DNA from: Eupeodes corollae
Taxonomy: Eukaryota; Arthropoda; Insecta; Diptera; Syrphidae
Assembly (NCBI RefSeq): GCF_945859685.1
Contig: NC_079147.1
Span: 48,056,177-48,120,176 of the forward strand
DNA: 64,000 nucleotides
Reading direction: 5' to 3'
This document shows positions 12,121 through 23,732 of the stretch, piece by piece. The notes below the pieces were generated by a model that saw only the letters and a list, made by a program, of their open reading frames with translations, was not told the DNA's origin and made no database searches. The translations under genes were made by a program, and so were the position numbers. The first letter of the stretch is position 1. Every line of letters begins with the position of its first letter.

Positions 12121-12136
12121 ATATACTCTGGAAAGT
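12121..12136. repeat. 16-bp target-site duplication (right)
   Basis: Second copy of ATATACTCTGGAAAGT. LINE-E coding sequence resumes immediately (FPSDLKKGMIIPLLKKE in frame). Confidence 0.93.
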
Positions 12137-12566
12137 TTCCTAGTGATTTAAAAAAAGGTATGATAATTCCATTATTAAAAAAAGAAAGTAAAACAGATAT
12201 AGGAAATTATAGACCAATAACTTTGTTGTCTTCAATATCGAAATTGTTTGAGAAGGTAATTAAAAGAAGAATTTTGTTTTACCTTAATAAAATAAACTTT
12301 TTGAGTCCATTCCAATTTGGATTCAGGGCTGGGCTTTCTACTGAGGAGGCTCTTCTAGAATTTTGCTGCATTTTACGAGAAGGTTTAGATGCTAAGAAAA
12401 AGTGTGCTGGACTACTCGTGGATATTACTAAAGCCTTTGACAAGGTGAACCATAACATACTCTTGGATAAACTGTATAAAATTGGTTTTCGTGGATTCAT
12501 TTGGAAATGGCTGGAGTCTTATCTAAAAATTAGATCACACAATATAAAAGTTAGGTGCAGCATTAC
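12137..12566 (+). pseudogene. LINE-E, reverse transcriptase part
   Basis: Open stretch of about 136 codons with RT fingers (NYRPITLLSSISKLFEKVI), the QFGFRAGLSTEEAL block, and palm A (VDITKAFDKVNH, catalytic Asp included). It ends abruptly at 12566 where the inverted RTE-A copy begins, so motif B, YADD and the C-terminus are missing. I did not find the rest of LINE-E beyond 15610. The reading frame here is better kept than in the endonuclease half. Confidence 0.8.
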
Positions 12567-14887
12567 TTAAGGTGGCGCTACAGTCCTGTGTGAACTAGGG
12601 CCTCACCCAACAAACTTCTCCATCTAGCTCGGTCCCTAGCTAGATGTCTCCAGTTTCGCGCTCCAAGTTGGGTGAGGTCACCTTCCACTTGTGCGCGCCA
12701 CCTGATCCGCGGTCTTCCTCTACTGCGCTGTCCTGTGGGTGCGGATTCGAAGACTTTCCGGGCCGGAGCATTGGTTTCCATGCGCTCTACGTGACTCAGC
12801 CATCTTAGTCGTTGGACTTTTACTCTTCTGGCTAAGTCTACGTCGCTGTACAGCCCGTACAGTTCGTCGTTTCATCTTCTCCTCCACTCCCCTTCGATGC
12901 ATACGGGACCGTAGATCACACGAAGAACTTTTCTCTCTTAGCGACTCAAGGTGCTTTCATCCGCTTTTGTCATGGTCCATGGTTCTGCACCGTATAGCAG
13001 GACGGGGATGATAAGGGTCTTATATAGCAACACTTTGGTCCCTCGAGAGAGGACTTTACCACTCAATTGCTTTCGTTCTGCGTTTGATCTCAGCGCTGGT
13101 GTTGTTTTCTGCGTTTACAGCGGAGCCTAGGTAGACAAAGTCCTTGACTACCTCAAAGTTACGTCTGTCGATTGTGACGTTTTGACCAAAACTTCGGTGT
13201 TGTATGTCCTTTCTAGACGACAGCATGAGCATGTACTTTGTTTTGCCCTCATTAACCGTTAAACCCATTTTTGCCGCTTCTGCCTCAATACTCACAAAAG
13301 ACCCATTGACATCACGCTGAGTTCTTCCGATTATGTCAATGTCATCAGCATATGCCAGTAATTGGACAGACTTTTGAAAGATAGTGCCTCTTCTAGTGTT
13401 GACGTGTGAGCTCTGCACTATTCTTTCAAGCACGATGTTAAAAAAAATCGCATGACAGCGCATCACCTTGTCTAAAGCCTTTTTTGACATCAAAAGGTTC
13501 TGTTAAGTTGTTTCCAACCTTTATGGAGCAGCGTGAATTCTCCATGGTCATCCTGCACAAACGGATGAGTTTGGCAGGGATGCCAAAACTAGACATGGCT
13601 CTTTACAGCTCGTCCCTGTATATGCTGTCATATGCGGCCTTGAAATCGATGAAAAGATAATGGGTGTCGATTTGGTGTTCTTGGGTTTTTCCCAGGATCT
13701 GCCGTAATGTGAATATTTGATCAACTGTGGACTTTCCTGGTCTAAAACCACACTGATAAGGACCTATCAGTTTGTTGACGATGGACTTTTCACATATTAC
13801 GGCAGAGAAGATTTTATAGGCGATGTTAAGTAGACTTATTCCTCTATAGTTGGTGCAGTTTAGAGGGTCTCCTTTTTTCAGGATCGGGCAAACAATACTG
13901 AGGTTCCATTCATTGGGCATGTTTTCTCCCGACCATATCTTACAGATAAGTTGGTGCATGCTCCTAACCAGCTTATCCCCAGCTGCTTTAAAGAGCTCGG
14001 CATTCAAGCCATCTGCTCCAGCGGCTTTATTAGACTTCAGCTTAGATATGGCAATCTTTACTTCGTCTAAGTCGGGAGGACGGGGTTGTTGGCTTTCGTC
14101 GTCTATATCGAATGGGAAATCCTGTCTGACAGCGGAATTCAGTTCTTCATCGCCGTTATACAGTCTGCAGAAGTGGTCCTTCCGTATCCTCAGCATTGAC
14201 TGCGGTTCCACTATGATGTTTCCACTTTGGTCTTTGCAGCGTTCGGTTCTAGGTTTATGTACCTGTGAATTTCGTTTCACTTGTTCATAAAACTTTCGAA
14301 CCTCACTCCTGCTTCTATACCTCTCAACATCTTCGACCGCACGCTTCTCATGCCCTCTCTTTTTCCTTCTGAGAAGTCAGCGTTCCTCTCGCTTCTTCTG
14401 CTCATAGAGCTCACGAGCAGCTCTCGTCCTTTTCTGCAGCGCCGCTTTGCGTGCCTCTAGTTTGGCTGCATTTGCCTGCCGACATTCCTCATCAAACCAG
14501 GGGTTCCTTGTTGGTGGTTGTTTGAAACCTAGCACATCAAAGGCGGCTTCTCTGATTGAATCTTGTCAATGTTGCCACTTATTTTCGATACATTGTGTTG
14601 TCGGCAGAGAACTTCGAGAGAGGTTACTTCTAACTCAGTCGGAAAATCATTTGGGGATCTCTGGCGATTGTAGCCGTTCGACGTTGTACCTTCTCCCAGC
14701 ACTTCCATGTTTTGCCTTGGGTCTGGAAACCCGATGTGCTTCCTTGGCTACAACGAGTAATCGGCCGAGTCGATGTTAGCTCTTTGGAAAGTTCATACAT
14801 CCATGATTCTAGACACATATCTGGCGTCGATAGCAAAAAGGTCAATGTGGTTGACGGTAGATTGATCTGGAGAAGTCCAAGTTCCTT

Positions 14888-15065
14888 TTTTTTCTAAAAA
14901 CTACTAATTTTAATGGGATCAACAGCATTTATTTATTTATTTATTAGTTTCAAAACTATTGAATCAACGGGCTCCATCCCATTGACTAAAAACAATAGTA
15001 AAATAATTTTGAAATAATGCGAAATACTATTGTTTTCATGGTACTTTTCTCTGAGTGTTTGTATA
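14888..15065 (-). mobile_element. LINE 3'-tail insertion inside RTE-A
   Basis: About 175 bp break the RTE-A endonuclease region. Read on the minus strand, the insert ends in (AAAT)n (plus strand ATTTATTTATTTATTT at about 14932-14947) after a short unique 3' UTR. This is the signature of a very short 5'-truncated LINE insertion. The donor family is not identified and the target duplication is unclear. Confidence 0.6.
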
Positions 15066-15332
15066 TGTTGAGGTGTGAAAAACGTTTGCTGGCTACGTTG
15101 ACGTTTCACCCCGCAGCAGAATCTATGAACCTGAATCCGTTGTCGGAAGTGATGTTGTGCACGCTGTTCTGCCCGATTATTCCACCAAAGATGTCTTCTC
15201 TTCCTATCTTAGCATTAAAATCTCCCAGGACCATTTAAGTATCGTAGCTAGGACACTGCTCATATGTTTGGTCTAAGAGCTCGAAGAACATATCTTTTGT
15301 GTTGTCATCTTTCTGTGGGGGCGTGAGCGCAT

Positions 15333-15425
15333 ATCAGGCTAATGTTTCCGAATTAAGACTTGATGCGTATGGTCATGGCTATCAGGCTAATGTTTCCGAA
15401 TTAAGACTTGATGCGTATGGTCATG
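15333..15425. repeat. 48-bp tandem duplication
   Basis: The 48-bp unit starting ATCAGGCTAATGTTTCCG (15333-15380) is repeated at 15381-15425, identical over the 45 bases present. It lies in the RTE-A endonuclease region and duplicates a run of 16 codons. Identity of the copies implies a recent event. Confidence 0.95.
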
Positions 15426-15610
15426 AGTCGCTCGTTGATGCACCTATAGCTCAAGACTTCTTGCCTAACTCTGGTTCCAATGACAAAGCCGCATCCAAAT
15501 AAGCGCTTTTGGTTTTCACGGTAGCAGTCACCATAGTAAATATCGTAGTTTTTCATCCTCTTTTTGCCTGTCCCATCCCATCGTATTTCCTGGATGGCAC
15601 ATCAGCTCTT

Positions 15611-16180
15611 AACACATTTCCCACCTCCAAAGCACTCGTAATACCCTTAGCCAATATTACCAACCTTAACTACCCTATTTTGTCTCTTTTTTACCAGAAC
15701 TTCACAGGTCTCCAAACAAAAACGATGTAAGTGTTTATCAATTGTCTTTTTGATTTATTTTTCTAAGAATCGTTTTAATCTGACACCTTATTAACAATAA
15801 ATGAATCGTAATTTTCTTAACAATTGAATACAAAATTGAAAAACTCATTCGTGGAAGAAAGCATATAAATGCTTTTGAACCTTTCTTTGAGGCAAAACTT
15901 ATCGATATTTGTAAAATTTCTTAAAGAATCTTATAAATTTAGTTGGAATTAGCAGTTTTTAAATATTCATAAACACTGCGGCATAATTAACCCTATTTTA
16001 ACAAGACCTACTTCATAATATAAGCTTTTTCCCATTTTTTTCAAGTTATAGAATTCAGACTCTGCTCGTTGTTTACATTATAAATTGACTTCAATGTTCA
16101 TATACATCTTCGTAAATAATGTTTTTTCTAGGTAGGTACTAAAAAAACATCTAATTTCTTTCCCAGAACAATCATTCTCA
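15611..16180. other. Unassigned AT-rich stretch
   Basis: Nothing recognised beyond the 42-bp motif at 15610-15653 shared with 10779-10822. A pyrimidine tract ending TTTTTTACCAG at about 15703 looks like a splice acceptor, but no coding exon follows that I recognise. Confidence 0.35.
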
Positions 16181-17900
16181 AAGTGTGAGTTCTAAGAGAA
16201 AACAACAAAAAAAACAACATTCACTTCATCCTTTTCAAATTGGGCAACTCAATCCAGAAATGAATCCAATCCATCATACCTATACAAAAACATGCAAACG
16301 TATGTGTAGGGATACGTCTAGTCTATATGTATATCAAAATTCTTTTCCTCTACTTTTTTCTTCACTCTAACCTTATAGAAACCCTTTACCAAAACCACCA
16401 TCGCCATCGCCATCACCATCTCCAAACTGAGCAAAACACTTCAAAAGTAGCAATCACCACCGCAAATCACAAGTCCAATTACAAACAGCAACTCATCGCA
16501 AATCCCTGCACAAAACAAGCTCCACCAAACAAACACTAAAAGAATAACAGGACTTAGTAAAAAAAAAACCAAAGAAAAATGAAGAAGAAGAGAAAAAAAT
16601 GAAAAGACACAACAAAAAATAACCGTACTACGGAGAAAATCCTCAAACAAATAAAATTGTGAAATTGCGCTTGTAATTCACCCGCCAAGTGCTTAGTAGA
16701 ACAAAGTCATAAAAATAGTAAAATGAAACCAATAAAAAAAGAAGCAGCCCCTGAAAAGAATTCCGCAACATCCAACAACCGCACAACCCTCAACCATCAA
16801 CCCCAACCCCTATACCCCATCGCTCAACCCCTACACCTAACTCCTCTCATCCATTCTGCTTTCATCCCAAAACCAGAAACTAATTTATCATCCTGAAAGT
16901 AAAGTAAAAAAATAACACAAAACGAAAGGAAAACAAAAAGAAAACAGAAGAATATCCTAGAAAACTGCAACTATTTCAAAACCAACACGAGAACCGGCAC
17001 AGAGATACGAGGACCAGATACTGCCTTACGAAACCCCCCTTCCCCTGGCACTGGCCCTTCTAGCTAAACCGCCAAGCCGTCTTTTCGGAAAGAGCTGAGG
17101 GTTTCTCCGAGATGCGATGGGCAGATGAGTTGGTGGGTTATCCCGAATCCCACCCCTTTTTCACCCTCCAAATATAAATGTATATACAATACATATGTAT
17201 ATAGAAAATCATCAGAACAATGCTAATAGCGACTCTCGGTTGGAGCAGCAGCCAGCGCAGTGCCGAGCGCACGGCACGGTAAGGCAAGGCACGGCCAGTA
17301 GAGGTACTTGTAATTCCTAGGATGAGGCGGCATATTTTCCAAAATAATAAATTTATTCTTTCCTTCATTTTATTTGCACCAAATGGAAAGATGCCCGAGG
17401 CAAATTTATGATTTCCAGCCCAAAAAAATACACCTGACCCCTGAGTGTTAGTGGGGGAGGATGAGAAGTAGAGAAGGTGGTGGCGCGGGTCAACACAAGA
17501 TAGGTGGATCAAAACTGGACTACATTTGCGGTGGCCCGAGTCCGAGTCCGAACCCGAGCTCTAGCTTCGAGCTCAAGGTGAAATAGGAAAATAAAAATTG
17601 CAAACCGAAAAATGTGGAGCATTCTCAACTTAATTACATTTAGCTCATTTTTAGTCTTCATATTTTTTTTCTTGGGTATCGTAACGTTTGGACCGTTCGT
17701 TCTTGATTCTTTCATTTGTCCATCCTCGGTCTCTGCCACCGCCGCCGTCGTCCACAACGACGTCGTTGTCTTCGTCCTTGTTGCTTGGTTCGGTGCCTCG
17801 TCCTTTTTTATTGTATACTTACATATATATTTCTCATTTCTTCTGCCCAAACTGATGATCTCATTCTAGACCCATTTTTCATTTTGTATATGCTTAATTT
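16181..17900. other. Unique, host-like non-coding DNA
   Basis: Unlike its neighbours, this stretch has no transposon similarity. It includes CA/AAC-rich stretches (16195-17000), a short (CATCGC)n-like run near 16395-16425, and moderately GC-rich patches (17240-17310, 17520-17580). The texture resembles dipteran UTR or regulatory DNA. The run GGCACGGTAAGGCAAGG at 17272-17288 contains a plausible splice donor. No open frame has convincing coding character. Calling it host sequence is inference. Confidence 0.35.
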
Positions 17901-18454
17901 TATGTGCATACTAAAAAACTACATGAATATTCATTAATAATTAAAAGAAAAAAAAAGAAAAAGAAAAAGGTGTTGACCGGAAAATTATCTTCCCGAAGGT
18001 GAAACAAATTAAGGACATATAGAAAAAAAATAAAAGATGAGAGTCTTTCTCTATATTGCACTAGATTAATCCTTTCACTAAGAGATTACATATTTTTGTT
18101 TGTATCTTTATACGTTTTAGGGAGGGCAACACACAAATGACAGTAACAAATTTATATTTCCAGACGTTCCAGCCGTGGAAAGACAAAAACAAATAATATT
18201 TACCTTTTCATCTTTTTGAGACATAATTAAAGTGTGCTGTGTTTTTGATAAAGCGGGGGACTGTCTTATATGAACTTTATTTTTTTAGTCTGATGAACAT
18301 TTGATAAGATAACGAACTTGGAAAAATTAAACCTAACATACCTTTTGTGAAGCTTTGTTTTTTTATATTAAGTTCGTTCGTTAGTTTCGAATGTGTCGTT
18401 TAGTTAATTTCTAAAAAGTTAATTGTTTTCAATCAAATACGTTGTTTTAATTAT
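17901..18454. other. Unassigned AT-rich stretch
   Basis: A purine-rich run (AAAAAGAAAAAGAAAAAGG) near 17950-17970, otherwise nothing recognised. Confidence 0.35.
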
Positions 18455-19700
18455 AACGGGTAATCCATTTTGCGGTTTTAAAAGTATTCGGCCGAAATTC
18501 GACATCCGCCAAACAAAGTTGTTAAACCCATTTTTGTTTTGTTAAATGAAAGTCCGATATTTATGACAACGGCTCGCTTAACTATCGAACAATGCATACA
18601 AATTGTTAAAACCTACTACAAAAAGGGTGATTCAGCCACACCCACATGTCGTGCTTCTTCGCCCAACTACTCAATCAACTGGCAAAAATATGAAGCAATT
18701 TGAAATGACTGCTATGACTGTTAGGAATGTGCGTTATGGTTTCGATAGTAGCACTGAAAATATTGCTTCTGTAAGTGAAACTGTTGCCGAAGACCCGAAT
18801 GTGTCGACCCCTCTTCGTTTTCAGGAATTAAGCATTATTCACATGAGCACGACCAACGACCAACTAATGAACGAATATTTGTCAATTTTGACATTTCTTT
18901 CACATGAGAGTTTTTAATTCGTCGCGAGTAAAGTTTGACTTTGATCACCGAAACCAAAACAAGAATGAATTTTGTAGGTTAAGTACGCGCGATTATTTTA
19001 TTCGTTGCGAGTGTGGATAATGTGGAACTCGAATAAAGTTTGACAGTTCATATCTACTTCAATTTTTTTCTCGACGAATAAATTTGTTTTCTTAAATTTA
19101 TTAATATATGATATTGAAAAGTAAAAGTACGCATCATAAATCAAATAGAAACTATATTGCTATCGTTTTGTTAAGAATTTGTGTGGAAATATGTCTTCAA
19201 ACGTACATAAACTCACATTTTCTAATTCAATCGTCGTTCGTTGGTCGCGCTCATGTGAATGCTGCTTTAGAACTGTCTAACGGCACACTTTGGCACATTT
19301 TGCATTTGGATGCACACCTACATTCATATGGAGTCCAGCTCATAAAACAACTGAAGGCAGCTGACCATTCACAACGTCGGTCGCAGATTCGTCGGATGGG
19401 TGCTTGAACAAAAAGCGATGGACGGCGATTTTTCTAAAAAAAAAGTTCGCGACGAAGCACATTTCTCACTCGGTGTATATGTTAAAAAACAAAATGGTCG
19501 AATTTAGGGTTCTTAGAATCCTTAAGCCATTGAAGAATACGACTTGGAGAATACGTGGTGCCCCATATGCCACACAACTCAAGCGAAAATGGCTTTTTTG
19601 CAAGAGACATTTCCTGTCCGCGTAATTTCCCGCCGCGCCGCGTGACACCGCTGGAATTATTTTGTTGTTGTACTACGTGAAAGACCGTCTTTATTTATAT
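18455..19700 (+). pseudogene. Tc1/mariner-type transposase relic (DUF4817 type)
   Basis: Decayed cut-and-paste transposon. A likely terminal sequence (GGGTAATCCATTTTGCGG) starts at about 18460 and recurs at 42433. The transposase starts near 18563 with TTARLTIEQCIQIVKTYY, the N-terminal helix-turn-helix (DUF4817) of these transposases. After decay, ENIASVSETVAEDPNVS follows (18760-18800). A MITE interrupts at 18831-19266, then LSNGTLWHILHLDAHLHSY and KAADHSQRR continue. The DDE domain is represented only by short frameshifted pieces (a DEAHFSLGVYV-like stretch near 19455-19490 and QETFPVRVISRR near 19600-19630). Many stops; inactive. Confidence 0.75.
18831..19266. mobile_element. MITE with TTA target duplications
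   Basis: A 436-bp insert inside the transposase relic. Its ends are inverted repeats: AGCATTATTCACATGAGC at the left and, reversed, AGCAGCATTCACATGAGC at the right, continuing through CGACCAACGA, for 26 of 29 matches. TTA stands on both sides (18828-18830 and 19267-19269). Removing the insert and one TTA rejoins the transposase frame. A 3-bp TTA/TWA duplication is typical of PIF/Harbinger-type elements; the assignment rests on that only. There is no coding capacity inside. Confidence 0.85.
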
Positions 19701-19728
19701 GAACCTTTAATTTTTGAGTACTTAAAAA

Positions 19729-21195
19729 AAAAGAGGCTGGGACGCGACCCACACTGATAACTTCCCATCCCGTCTGTCGATTTGTCTTGCTTAAAAGTTT
19801 GTCTATATGTACTCTTATCAAATTTATCAAATTTGCGTACTATTTTTTATAGATTTTATTTTTTATGAAAAACGGACTGTTGGATTTTTATATAAAAATC
19901 ACTGAATATCGAAAACAATATTTTCTGTGAAATAAAATAAGTTTAAAGCCAATATTTTTAATTTTTGAAAAGACATTTGAGTCGAAAGTAAATTTTTACC
20001 AAGTTTTAGTATTGTTTTTTTTTTAGAGTTTTATTTTTTGTTAAAAAAACGTCAATTCGATTTTCTTTAAAATTCTATCGAATGTTGAAAACAATATTTT
20101 CTATAAGATAAAATTAGTTTGAAGCCAATATTTTATAGTTTTGAAAAGATATTGAGTCGAAAATCAATTTTTACCAACTTTTGTTAAATTTTTTTTAGGT
20201 ATTTAATTTTTTGTACAAAAACTATCAATTCGATTTTTTCAAAGTTTTACTAAATGTTAACAACAATATTTTTTGAACGATAAAAGTAGTTAAAAGCCAA
20301 TATCTACAATTTTTGAAAAGATATTTGAGTCGAAAATCAATTTTTACCAACTTTTATAAATTTTTTTTTAAGGTTTTTATTTTTTGTAAAAAAACTGTCA
20401 ATTCGATTTTTCTCAACATCTTTCAGAATACTTAAAACAATATTTCTTATAAAATAAAATAAGTTTGAAGTCTAAATTTCAAGTTTTTGAAAAGATATTT
20501 GAATCCATATTCAATTTTTACCAACTTTTGTTAATTTTTGTTCGGTTTTTAATTTTTTATAAAAAAAACTGTCTATTCAATTTTGTTCAAAATTTTACTG
20601 AATGTTGACAACAATATTTTTTGAAAGATAAAAGTAAATTAAAGCCAATATCTCAAAGTTTTGAAAGATATTTGAGTCGAAAATCAATTTTTACCAACTT
20701 TAATTAATTTTTTTTTAGGTTTTTATTTTTTGTAAAAAAAACTGTCAATTCGATTTTTCTCAAAATTTTATCAGATTTCAAAAACATTATTCTCCGTTGC
20801 TTTAAATTGTTTTAGAGATGAAATCATATGTTTGTTGTTAAATTTAGGAGGTGGCAAAATTTTTTTCAGTTTTTTTGATTTAGAAAAAAAACCGTTAGAT
20901 AGATTTTTTTCAAAAAATATATTTCTTTGAGATTACGCTACAGTTTATTATAGAAAATTTAATTCAAGTCTCTAGCGTTTTTGGTTCGTAAGATATTTAG
21001 GGTTAACCAAAATGTTCACCTTTTTTTTTAAACTGCTATTGTAAAAAAACCACCCACGCAATTTTCTTGAGAGCGCTTTCTGCATCTTTTTGCCTTATTA
21101 TCTGTATAAAAAAAATTATTTGAAGTCGATATCTTTTCTGGTTCTTGAGCTATGGACGACGAAAAAAACGTCGCTAACGTACGGACGTACGGACG
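19729..21195 (+). mobile_element. Foldback element, left arm
   Basis: Begins at the terminus AAAGAGGCTGGGACGCGACC and carries a terminal block (TTCCCATCCCGTCTGTCG, 19765-19782) matched in inverse at 24600-24620. Then come about six ~173-bp tandem subrepeats, and an inner region ending with GGACGTACGGACG at 21195. The inverse arm is 23733-24650. Arms built of tandem subrepeats are typical of foldback (FB)-type elements such as FB, Galileo or Tetris in Drosophila; whether this is one of those superfamilies is not shown. No transposase is visible. Confidence 0.8.
19876..20900. repeat. ~173-bp tandem subrepeats in the left arm
   Basis: The landmark TGTCAATTCGATTTT (with variants) recurs at about 19876, 20051, 20223, 20397, 20571 and 20743, spacings of 172 to 175 bp. 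Each unit also holds GAAAACAATATTTT, a GAAGCCAATAT-like run, and AATCAATTTTTACCAACTTT. A more diverged unit follows near 20890. Confidence 0.9.
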
Positions 21196-23727
21196 AAAAA
21201 TTCTAACTATAGTGGGAACAGTATATCGACCCAACAGAAACATTTGTATTTCTCCTCTTATCTCTATTTTAGAAGAGGTTTCAATTTCGTACTCTAACAT
21301 AATCCTAAGTGGTGATTTCAATTGCAATATCTTAGAGGAAAATAACGTGTATGGCCAATTTCTGACGCTTAATCTATTTTCTGTAAACACATCTGAGCCT
21401 ACAAATTTCCCTAATAATGGTTATCCTTCATTGTTGGATCTATTTATAGTATGTGATCGAAATAAAGTTATTCACTACGATCAACTATCTGCTCCAGGTT
21501 TTTCAAAACATGACCCTATTTTCTTAGTTTATGATTTCCACGTTGAAAGACATAGGCAAAACCATACCATCGAATACAGTGATTTCCGTAATTTGAACTA
21601 TTAGATATATCTTCGCCCTTTATGCAGGTAGAATTTTTTACTGCAAAAATTAATGAACTTTATTATGGGCATGTGCCCCTAAGAACTAAAACTTTCAGTC
21701 CAAATTGTAAACCGTGGATAACGAGAAGTATTCTCTCTCTCATTAAAAAAAGAGATTTATTCTTCAAACGATTGAAATTATTTCGCATTGACAGTTTTTA
21801 TGTAAATTATTCCAAACTGCGAAACAAAATTATTCGGGAGATACTCAAGGCCAAAGCTCAAACATATTCAACACGTTTGAATGCCGCATTGGGAAGCAAA
21901 GAGATTTGGAAGGATCTGAAAAACATAGGAATTGGTAAATTCGATAACAAATCTACAGATTTGCTTGACATAAATGCCCTAAACTTATCTTTCGTCTCAA
22001 GCACGACAGGCACCTCGCATTTTCCAGACCGGGTTAATTCATCGGAGAATAATTTATCAAATGCTAGGCCAAATTAACCCCGATAAAATCTAACGCTGTA
22101 GGACTCGATATGATGCACCCTAAGTTCTTAAAATTTGTTCTCCCTACCTTGCTACCATTCATCAATATCATTTTTAACTCCATTTTAAGAACACGTGAAT
22201 TTCCTTCTCTATGGAAAAAAGAAAAGGTTTTTCCTATACCAACAAAATTTAAAGGAGATGAGTTTAGAATTATATCTATATTGCCTTTCTTGTCGAAAGT
22301 TTTTGAGAGAACACTTTAAAAGCAAATAAACGAGTTTCTAACACGGTTTGTCTTATTGACCTCAAGACAATCCGGCTTTTGAAAGAAAAATAGCTGCTTG
22401 ACTGCCTTGTTAAGTGTTTCTGAGGATATCAGAAAAGCAGTTGATATGGACAACGTTACTTTTCTAATTCTTCTCGATTTCTCTAAGGCCTTCGATATGG
22501 TATATCACAACATTCTTTGCCTTAAGCTCTCAAATTATTTCAATTGTTCCTCCCTCCTCTGCAGTCGATCTATTGTTTCTTATTTAACAAAACGTGAACA
22601 GGCGGTTGAACATAATCAACAAAAATCGATCTTCTTACCTGTAGCGAATGGTGTTCCACAAGGGTCAATACTAGGCCCCTTGATCTTTTCAATGTATGTG
22701 AACGAGTTGCCTAGTATTTTAAAAATGTTTCATTCGCATGTATGCCGACGACACTCAGCCTTACCTGAGTTGTCCCTTAGGGATGATTGAACACTACGTT
22801 GCATGTATTAATGAAGATTTAAGAAGAATCGATCAATGGCCAATAGAAAATTGCTTGCTGCTTAACCCGTTAAAATCGAAATGCATCGTCGTCGCTAGGA
22901 CTAAGATTGATGTGACATGTTTTCCTCAAGCTGCTCTCAAAGAAAGTGCCATGATGTATGTCGACAAAGCTATAAACCTCGGTGTTTTGTTCAATAAGAC
23001 TCTGACTTGGGAGGACCACATCAATAGAACTGTGGGTAAGTGTTATAGTGGCCTTCGTATGCTTTGGCCATCTCAATATTTAATTCCAGTAAAAATCAGA
23101 GTTCTTTTAATAAAAACGTTGTTACTGCCTTTATTAACTTACGGTTGCGAAATTTTCTGCAAACTTGACTTCGAAAGCAAAAGAAAACTTAGTGTCGTCT
23201 TTAACTGTGCTGTTCGTTATGTTTATGGACTTAGACGTTTTGATAAAATATCCAATTCAATTTCTCGGAATGACATTTAAAAATTTTCTCAAATATCGAA
23301 CTTAAACTTTTTTATCTGATATTCTTCAAACCCCACAACCTGAATACCTTTATAATGAGATAAGATTCCTAAACTCAAATCGTTCCGCTCAAGTTTTGGC
23401 CCCGCGTTTTTGTCGTGCGACATCTGAATGCCAGTTTTTTGTAAACTGCTCACGAATGTGGAATTCGTTACCGCGTGAAATAAGAAGTTTAAATTGCGCA
23501 AAGAAATTTAAAAATGAATTTAAACTGTACCTTAGCAATTAATTACAATTAAAACAATTAATAATACATTTTTTTAATTCATCTTTTTATAAAATTGTAT
23601 AAGTACCTATTCTTATTAATATTTTTGTTATTATTATGCTCTGCTGTAGCTGCTGTACACTTTGAAACTATATTATAAATAAGAATTTATGTTCTCATGA
23701 TTAATAAATACTAAAATATCAATGATG
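21196..23727 (+). pseudogene. LINE-F in the foldback loop
   Basis: Jockey-superfamily LINE relic, 5'-truncated. The endonuclease end starts at 21200 (TVYRPN, then LSGDFNCNIL near 21310 and SKHDPIF near 21505). A linker follows at 21622-22070. RT then shows LLDFSKAFDMVYHNI (22465-22510), VPQGSILGPLIF (22650-22690), and YADDTQPYL (about 22740, needing a frameshift). A 180-codon open C-terminal stretch runs 22738-23280, and remains of the final residues end at about 23540. The 3' UTR ends near 23727 (AATAAATACTAAAATATC). Stops and shifts at about 22077, 22320 and 22790 inactivate it. It replaced or displaced the original centre of the foldback element. Confidence 0.8.
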
Positions 23728-23732
23728 CGGAA

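Larger units (their letters stand above)
12567..15610 (-). mobile_element. RTE-A LINE, long copy
   Basis: Minus-strand RTE-clade element, about 3.0 kb, 3' end at 12567. In element order: the endonuclease from about 15600 (a decayed IYYGDCYRE-like start, then a GDFNAK-like region near 15230) down to about 14600; a basic linker; RT fingers at 14280-13800 (LKSNKAAGADGLNAELFKAAGD, NYRGISLLNIAYKIF); YQCGFRPGKSTVDQIFTLRQ; palm A FIDFKAAYDSIY (about 13640); motif B FRQGDALSC; LLAYADDIDIIGR (catalytic YADD, about 13345); then the C-terminal region ending SRGRPRIRWRAQV near 12690. RT is open in long pieces with a few frameshifts; the endonuclease is more decayed. Sequence features (CTTGTGCGCGCCACCTGATCCGCGG) separate subfamily A from B. 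Confidence 0.9.

Noticed and set aside
12739..13011. Plus-strand open frames opposite RTE-A (also 13850-14290, 4227-4692 and similar)
   Set aside because: They are antisense shadows of the RTE coding strand and appear opposite the same motifs in other copies.
18540..19690. Host gene with an intron at 18831-19266
   Set aside because: The edges are inverted repeats with TTA duplications and not GT...AG splice sites, and the flanks are transposase.
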